Below, one piece after another: positions 6,509 to 10,041 of a DNA stretch of 10,041 nt. Numbering within the stretch: position 1 is the first letter of the stretch; every line of letters starts with the position of its first letter. The notes under the pieces are model-generated. The model was not told the DNA's origin, did not search any database, and was given only the letters and a program-made list of their open reading frames with translations. The DNA is from an uncultured Litoreibacter sp. (GTDB lineage Bacteria; Pseudomonadota; Alphaproteobacteria; Rhodobacterales; Rhodobacteraceae). Made by a program: the position numbers and the translations under genes. The DNA is taken from positions 1 through 10,041 of the forward strand of contig CALFWN010000260.1 in NCBI GenBank assembly GCA_937928335.1. The letters run 5' to 3'.

Positions 6509-7741
6509 TCAGGCGAATTCGCCCATTTCAAAGCCCAGCGCACGGGCGACGGTGAAGATGTCCTTGTCGCCTCGTCCGCACATATTCATGCAGATGATGT
6601 GATCTTTGGGCAGCGTTGGTGCAATTTTCATGACATGGGCCAGCGCGTGGGAAGGCTCCAGCGCGGGGATGATGCCTTCCTGCTCGCAGCACAGCTGGAA
6701 CGCGCCCAGTGCTTCCGTGTCGGTGATGGCCACGTATTTGGCGCGCCCGATCTCGTGCAGCCAGGAATGCTCTGGTCCGATGCCCGGATAATCCAGACCA
6801 GCAGAGATCGAGAAGCCCTCGAGGATCTGGCCGTCCTCATCTTGCAGCAGATAGGTACGGTTGCCATGCAGCACGCCGGGGCGGCCGCCTGTCAGCGAGG
6901 CGCAATGCTCCATCTTGGCGTTCACGCCTTTGCCCCCGGCCTCCACGCCGATGATATTGACATCCTTGTCGTCCAGGAACGGAAAGAACAGCCCCATCGC
7001 GTTGGAACCTCCGCCGATGGCCGCAATCACGGTATCGGGCAGACGGCCCTCGGCCTCCTGCATCTGCTCTTTGGCTTCCTTGCCGATGATCGCCTGGAAA
7101 TCGCGCACCATTGCCGGGTACGGGTGTGGGCCTGCCACCGTGCCGATGCAATAAAACGTGTCGCGCACATTGGTCACCCAGTCGCGCAGCGCGTCGTTCA
7201 TGGCGTCTTTCAACGTACCACGGCCCGAGGTGACCGGCACCACCTCTGCGCCCAGAAGGCGCATACGGAAGACATTGGGGGCCTGGCGTTCCACATCATG
7301 CGCACCCATATAGACCACGCATTTCAGCCCGAACTTGGCGCAGACAGTGGCGGTTGCCACGCCATGCTGGCCTGCGCCCGTTTCAGCAATGATCCGCGTT
7401 TTGCCCATGCGTCGGGCCAGAATGATCTGGCCCAGTACGTTGTTGATCTTATGGGCGCCGGTATGGTTCAGCTCATCACGCTTCATGTAGATTTTCGCAC
7501 CACCCAGATGCTCCGTCAGCCGCTCGGCATGATAAAGCGGCGAAGGCCGGCCAACATAATGCTTCCACAGGAAATCCATCTCGTCCCAGAAGCTCTTGTC
7601 GGTCTTGGCGTGCTCATATTGCTCTTCCAGCTCGAGGATCAGCGGCATCAGCGTTTCAGAGACGAAACGCCCGCCGAAATCACCGAAACGTCCCTGCTCG
7701 TCAGGGCCGGTCATGAAGCTGTTGAAAAGATCGTTGGCCAT
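6509..7741 (-). CDS. trpB: Tryptophan synthase beta chain
   Basis: This is the 410-residue beta subunit of tryptophan synthase, which condenses indole with serine using pyridoxal phosphate, in the cytoplasm in complex with TrpA. The PLP lysine is Lys98 in [13 protein letters not shown]. The catalytic glutamate is Glu120 in AETGAGQHG, and the PLP phosphate loop is GGGSNAMG (243-250). The C-terminal part has [21 protein letters not shown] and MCGRGDKD. Length and motifs are complete. The frame is open to 7807, but the ATG at 7739-7741 follows an excellent GGGAGG with 7 bases between, and MANDLFNSF is the usual beginning; the extra 22 residues would run through the upstream terminator. trpF lies 862 bp upstream on the same strand with an unrelated gene between. 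trpA is absent from the window, and after trpB comes a terminator. Confidence 0.98.
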   Translation of the reverse strand: MANDLFNSFMTGPDEQGRFGDFGGRFVSETLMPLILELEEQYEHAKTDKSFWDEMDFLWKHYVGRPSPLYHAERLTEHLGGAKIYMKRDELNHTGAHKINNVLGQIILARRMGKTRIIAETGAGQHGVATATVCAKFGLKCVVYMGAHDVERQAPNVFRMRLLGAEVVPVTSGRGTLKDAMNDALRDWVTNVRDTFYCIGTVAGPHPYPAMVRDFQAIIGKEAKEQMQEAEGRLPDTVIAAIGGGSNAMGLFFPFLDDKDVNIIGVEAGGKGVNAKMEHCASLTGGRPGVLHGNRTYLLQDEDGQILEGFSISAGLDYPGIGPEHSWLHEIGRAKYVAITDTEALGAFQLCCEQEGIIPALEPSHALAHVMKIAPTLPKDHIICMNMCGRGDKDIFTVARALGFEMGEFA

Positions 7742-7748
7742 GCGCGTG

Positions 7749-7754
7749 CCTCCC
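7749..7754 (-). promoter_or_regulatory. Ribosome binding site of trpB
   Basis: GGGAGG on the minus strand, 7 bases before the ATG, fixes the trpB start against the longer frame to 7807. A small hairpin (7758-7776, six pairs with one bulged base) stands immediately ahead of it. Confidence 0.85.
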
Positions 7755-7776
7755 GTGATGGAAGCTGCATCTTCAT

Positions 7777-7807
7777 AAAAAATGGGCCGAGCGCAAGCCC
7801 GACCCAT
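7777..7807 (-). terminator. Intrinsic terminator between the VPLPA gene and trpB
   Basis: On the minus strand the arms ATGGGTCGGGC (7797-7807) and GCTCGGCCCAT (7782-7792) form an 11-bp stem with two G-U pairs and the loop TTGC, followed by a run of T down to 7777. It lies 25 bases after the stop of the VPLPA-type gene and only 35 bases before the trpB ATG, so it should block much of the transcription entering trpB from upstream. Confidence 0.85.
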
Positions 7808-7831
7808 CGAATTCGTAGTGTTCTGCGCGGT

Positions 7832-8362
7832 TTAGGCGCGGCGGCGCATGAAGGCCAGCAGACCGATGCCGCCAATCAGCAGCGGAAGCGTCGCGGGGAC
7901 CGGCACGACGGATACGCCGTCGCCTGTCGGCGCAGCAGAGCCGCCGCCACTTGCGAAAATGTCGGTCACGTTGATGCCACCGACAATTGTGCCTTGAGGG
8001 TCAACGGAGACCACGAAAACCTGGTTCTGGCCAGACGAGTCGCCATTGAAGAACGGCGAGTTCGAGCCACCGCCAAACAGCGAGCCGAAGTCAAAGAGGC
8101 GACCAAGGCCACGTGTGTCGCCAATCGCGAAGGCCGGCGTGCGAGGATCTTGCGCTCTGATCCTCCGGTTCTGGTTTCTGGCCCGGTAGATCGAGCGTGA
8201 CCTTGTCCGCAGGCGCGATGCGCGGACAGCCTCAGCATTCAGCCGCCAGGTGCCACCAGTTGGGGACAGCGTCGCATTGGAGCCCACGGATGAAACCGTG
8301 GCAGCAGATGTAGGCGCCGCGAGGGCAATCATGACAGCAGCTATTACTGAAAGGCGTTTCAT
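7832..8362 (-). CDS. Secreted protein with VPLPA-CTERM-type sorting signal
   Basis: This is a 176-residue exported protein of unknown function. Residues 1-21 are a signal peptide (basic MKR, hydrophobic core, PTSAA cleavage region). The C-terminus has VPVPATLPLLIGG (153-165), a hydrophobic helix to about 171 and a final RRR. That is the layout of the VPLPA-CTERM relative of PEP-CTERM, normally recognised by an exosortase that processes the protein at the cell envelope. Between them lie an arginine-rich stretch (12 Arg in residues 40-74) and Gly/Ser-rich low-complexity sequence (LFGGGSNSPFF, SGGGSAAP). I recognise no catalytic domain. The ATG at 8360-8362 is chosen because AAGAGG stands 9 bases upstream; the ATG at 8369-8371, three codons earlier, would abut that site with no spacer. 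The gene lies between trpF and trpB with its own terminator, which suggests an inserted or independently expressed unit. Confidence 0.8.
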   Translation of the reverse strand: MKRLSVIAAVMIALAAPTSAATVSSVGSNATLSPTGGTWRLNAEAVRASRLRTRSRSIYRARNQNRRIRAQDPRTPAFAIGDTRGLGRLFDFGSLFGGGSNSPFFNGDSSGQNQVFVVSVDPQGTIVGGINVTDIFASGGGSAAPTGDGVSVVPVPATLPLLIGGIGLLAFMRRRA

Positions 8363-8371
8363 AAACCTCAT

Positions 8372-8421
8372 CCTCTTAACCGTCAGAGCAGACTGACTGG
8401 TGAAAAATCTTGGTTAAGGAG
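8372..8421 (-). promoter_or_regulatory. Possible hairpin covering the ribosome binding site of the VPLPA gene
   Basis: CTTAACC (8375-8381, plus strand) and GGTTAAG (8412-8418) are a perfect 7-bp inverted repeat. In the minus-strand transcript CUCCUUAACC can pair with GGUUAAGAGG; one bulged A lets the pairing include the whole AAGAGG ribosome binding site. The 30-base interval contains a smaller inverted repeat, GTCAG/CTGAC (8382-8386 and 8392-8396). The arm opposite the site, CUCCUU, resembles the 16S anti-Shine-Dalgarno, as expected for a sequestering strand. Confidence 0.4.
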
Positions 8422-8603
8422 TAATCAGGGTTTGGGGCGAAAATATGGACGCTGAAAGCGATATTAGCTGCTGAATGCGCAACAATCTCTGCAAAACAGG
8501 AGGAAAATCACCAGAACGGGGACAAATGGACCTGATTTTGCCATGCTCTGAATTTAGGCAATGACATGTCGCCGATCTGTATCTCGCCTTGTTTCGCACC
8601 TGA

Positions 8604-9242
8604 TCAGCGCGCCGCGTTGACGAAAGCCTTGATAAGCGCTGCCGATTTCTTGCCCGGCGCGACCTCCACGCCGGAGGACACATCAACCTGCGTCGCCCCC
8701 GTCAAACGGATCGCCTCAGCGACGTTATCCGGGGTCAACCCGCCCGCCAGCATCCACGGCACGCCCCATCTGCGCCCGGCGATGAGCCTCCAGTCAAATG
8801 ACAGGCCATTGCCGCCCGGCAAATCCGCATCCTTTGGCGGTTTGGCGTCAACCAATAGCTGGTCGGCCACCCGCCCGTATTCGTCCAAGGCGGGCAGATC
8901 ACCTTCATCCGCCACACCGATTGCCTTCATCACCGGCAAGCCAAACCGCGCCTTCACCTCCGAGACCCGTTCCGGTGTTTCGCTGCCATGCAGCTGCAAC
9001 ATATCAAGAGGGACCTCGGCTGCCAGCTCATCCAGAAGCGCGTCCGTGGCATTGACCACCAGGGCCACTTTGGCAATGCCTGCGGGAACCTGGAGGGCCA
9101 ATGCCTTGGCAGCCGGTACGCTCAGATGGCGTGGTGATTTTGGGAAAAAGACGAATCCAACATAAGCTGCGCCAGCTGCAGCGCAGGCCGCAACGTCACT
9201 GGCAGCCCCGAGACCGCAAATTTTTACTCGAATGTCAGACAT
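8604..9242 (-). CDS. trpF: Phosphoribosylanthranilate isomerase
   Basis: This is the 212-residue TIM-barrel isomerase of tryptophan synthesis, converting N-(5-phosphoribosyl)anthranilate to the carboxyphenylaminodeoxyribulose phosphate. The general-base cysteine is Cys9 in VKICGL and the general-acid aspartate is Asp132 in LLVDAKPP. Other family marks are [12 protein letters not shown] (29-40), LQLHGSE (82-88), the phosphate-binding [10 protein letters not shown] and VDVSSGVE near the C-terminus. It is monofunctional, not fused to trpC. The ATG at 9240-9242 is 12 bases after the stop of the LapA-like gene and its ribosome binding site is weak, so it probably depends on the upstream transcript and translation. 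No T-tailed terminator is seen after its stop, so transcription may continue into the VPLPA gene. Confidence 0.96.
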   Translation of the reverse strand: MSDIRVKICGLGAASDVAACAAAGAAYVGFVFFPKSPRHLSVPAAKALALQVPAGIAKVALVVNATDALLDELAAEVPLDMLQLHGSETPERVSEVKARFGLPVMKAIGVADEGDLPALDEYGRVADQLLVDAKPPKDADLPGGNGLSFDWRLIAGRRWGVPWMLAGGLTPDNVAEAIRLTGATQVDVSSGVEVAPGKKSAALIKAFVNAAR

Positions 9243-9254
9243 GGCCCGGTCGGT

Positions 9255-9605
9255 TTACGACGCGTTTTCCAAAAGCGCCAGAACCTCGTCCTTGCCTTGG
9301 GACTTTTCGGCCCGCATACCGCGCACCTGACGGGCCAGCTGTTCCTTTTCGCGCTTTTGCAGCCGGGCTTCTGCGCGATGTTTGTGCTCGCGGAACCATT
9401 CCCACACAAAGCCGATCATCAGCCCCACCACTATGCTGGCGAAGATGATCACGAAAAGCGGTATCTCATATTGGAATGGCTGACCGGTATAGGCCGCCAT
9501 CTCTTCGGGCAGCAGCTTGACGCCGACAAGGTCCCGGTTGGCAAGTGCAACAATTAAAAGGCAGAAGCCAACAGCCGCCAAAAAGAGATATCGCAAATAC
9601 CGCAT
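9255..9605 (-). CDS. LapA-domain (DUF1049) inner-membrane protein
   Basis: This is a 116-residue protein with two membrane segments (about 5-22 and 48-68) and a charged, helical C-terminal part (72-115, REHKHRAEARLQKREKEQL) likely to be a coiled coil in the cytoplasm. The layout, the LANRDLVGVKLLP stretch after the first helix and the position directly after ihfB fit LapA-domain proteins; in E. coli LapA assists lipopolysaccharide assembly together with LapB/YciM. A lapB gene is not visible here, so the same role is inference. The ATG at 9603-9605 has AGGGG 6 bases upstream. It is 9 bases from the ihfB stop and 12 bases from trpF, a tight operon. Confidence 0.8.
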   Translation of the reverse strand: MRYLRYLFLAAVGFCLLIVALANRDLVGVKLLPEEMAAYTGQPFQYEIPLFVIIFASIVVGLMIGFVWEWFREHKHRAEARLQKREKEQLARQVRGMRAEKSQGKDEVLALLENAS

Positions 9606-9614
9606 AATAAGCCC

Positions 9615-9902
9615 CTAGCCCGCCTTCCCGTTGAGACGGTCGCGCAGCAGCTTGCCGGTTTTAAAGAAGGGCACGTGCTTTTCTTCGACATGTACCGCTT
9701 CGCCGGTACGAGGGTTACGACCCACCCGAGGTTCACGACGTTTTACGGAAAACGCACCGAAGCCACGCAGTTCAACCCTGTTGCCATCTGCGACGGCGTC
9801 AATGATTTCTTCGAAAACCGTATTCACAATGCGTTCGACGTCACGTTGGTAAAGATGCGGGTTTTCGTCAGCGATCGTTTGGATCAGCTCTGAACGGATC
9901 AT
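9615..9902 (-). CDS. ihfB: Integration host factor beta subunit
   Basis: This is the 95-residue beta subunit of IHF, a DNA-bending nucleoid protein that acts as a heterodimer with IhfA. The opening [12 protein letters not shown], the [20 protein letters not shown] segment with Arg46, and Pro64 in GRNPRTGE at the tip of the DNA-intercalating arm are all present. The sequence ends [35 protein letters not shown] and [10 protein letters not shown] mark it as IhfB-like rather than HU. The frame is open to 9947, but the ATG at 9900-9902 has a near-perfect GGGGAGG 6 bases upstream. It is the first gene of the ihfB - lapA-like - trpF unit. In many Proteobacteria rpsA lies just upstream, which here would be beyond the right edge. 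Confidence 0.95.
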   Translation of the reverse strand: MIRSELIQTIADENPHLYQRDVERIVNTVFEEIIDAVADGNRVELRGFGAFSVKRREPRVGRNPRTGEAVHVEEKHVPFFKTGKLLRDRLNGKAG

Positions 9903-9908
9903 AGAAGT

Positions 9909-9915
9909 CCTCCCC
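9909..9915 (-). promoter_or_regulatory. Ribosome binding site of ihfB
   Basis: GGGGAGG on the minus strand lies 6 bases before the ATG and decides the start against the 15-codon longer frame to 9947. Confidence 0.85.
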
Positions 9916-9956
9916 AGGATAAAAACAGCAGGAGAGTGGCCCCCCACGAATAACGG

Positions 9957-9983
9957 ACTATAGGCCGAATAAATGTTCTGATG
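9957..9983 (-). promoter_or_regulatory. Candidate ihfB promoter with IHF-like site
   Basis: On the minus strand TATAGT (9957-9962) matches 5 of 6 bases of the -10 consensus and would give a leader of about 48 bases before ihfB. No good -35 is seen at 16-18 bases. Instead CATCAGAACATTT (9971-9983) matches the IHF consensus WATCARNNNNTTR except at its first and last positions. Autoregulation of himD/ihfB is known in E. coli; here it is only a suggestion. Confidence 0.3.
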
Positions 9984-10000
9984 AAAGGGATTAGGTGCCG

Positions 10001-10034
10001 TTTGGCGGGGAATTACCCCCCGGAAATCGCCAAA
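10001..10034. repeat. Inverted repeat upstream of ihfB
   Basis: TTTGGCG (10001-10007) and CGCCAAA (10028-10034) are a perfect inverted repeat with an inner GGGG / CCCC pair. On the minus strand a run of eight T lies at its far, 5' side (10032-10039). This run could be the tail of a terminator for a gene beyond the window edge, which cannot be judged from here. Confidence 0.4.
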
Positions 10035-10041
10035 AAAAATC

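Noticed and set aside
7742..7776. Tryptophan attenuator with a leader peptide ahead of trpB
   Set aside because: The leader is only about 35 bases, contains no Trp codon cluster and no alternative antiterminator pairing that I can see. The terminator there belongs to the VPLPA gene.
6314..8200. A 628-codon open frame on the plus strand, antisense to all of trpB and parts of its neighbours
   Set aside because: Its translation is His/Gln/Arg-rich without family resemblance. Unmistakable TrpB is encoded on the other strand, and long antisense frames are common opposite GC-rich genes.
8375..8418. CtrA-type regulatory site (TTAA-N7-TTAA) in the VPLPA leader
   Set aside because: Two TTAACC elements are present, but as an inverted repeat with 30 bases between them, not as the direct spaced pair that CtrA uses.
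8414..8686. A 90-codon minus-strand frame in the gap after trpF
   Set aside because: It overlaps the end of trpF in another frame, is rich in Arg/Ser and has no recognisable features. The 8372-8603 gap otherwise shows only the leader hairpin.

Overview
The window is a GC-rich, gene-dense piece of chromosome that looks like an alphaproteobacterium of the Roseobacter/Rhodobacteraceae type. That assignment is an inference from the gene set: a long L25 with a CTC domain and acidic tail, a DUF2237 protein, a VPLPA-CTERM-type protein, and the ihfB - lapA-like - trpF order. There are thirteen protein-coding genes (one cut by the left edge), no RNA genes, no insertion sequences and no CRISPR array.

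Left part (1-2700): the C-terminal 60% of an FMN-dependent L-lactate dehydrogenase (lldD) on the plus strand converges on a 12-helix MFS transporter on the minus strand. Their stop codons are the two readings of one CTAG. Divergent from the transporter is rplY (ribosomal protein L25), closed by a strong intrinsic terminator.

Middle (2729-5716): an FkbM-family methyltransferase on the minus strand lies between rplY and pth and diverges from pth across 71 bp. pth (peptidyl-tRNA hydrolase), a membrane-anchored serine hydrolase of the class C beta-lactamase/NylB fold and a DUF2237 protein form a plus-strand operon. Both junctions are ATGA start/stop overlaps.

Right part (5713-10041, all minus strand): reading in the direction of transcription, ihfB, a LapA-domain membrane protein and trpF are tightly packed (9 and 12 bp gaps). 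Next comes a secreted protein with a VPLPA-like sorting signal, then trpB, then a site-2-type M50 metalloprotease whose TAA overlaps the DUF2237 stop in a shared TTAA. The sorting-signal gene and its intrinsic terminator sit between trpF and trpB, so these two tryptophan genes are not in a simple continuous operon. trpA is not in the window.

Most of this is ordinary housekeeping chromosome, and I see no clear new defence or mobile system. The points most worth a second look are the VPLPA gene and terminator separating trpF from trpB, a possible hairpin covering the ribosome binding site of that gene, two convergent gene pairs that share a palindromic stop tetramer, and the coupled pth - serine hydrolase - DUF2237 operon.
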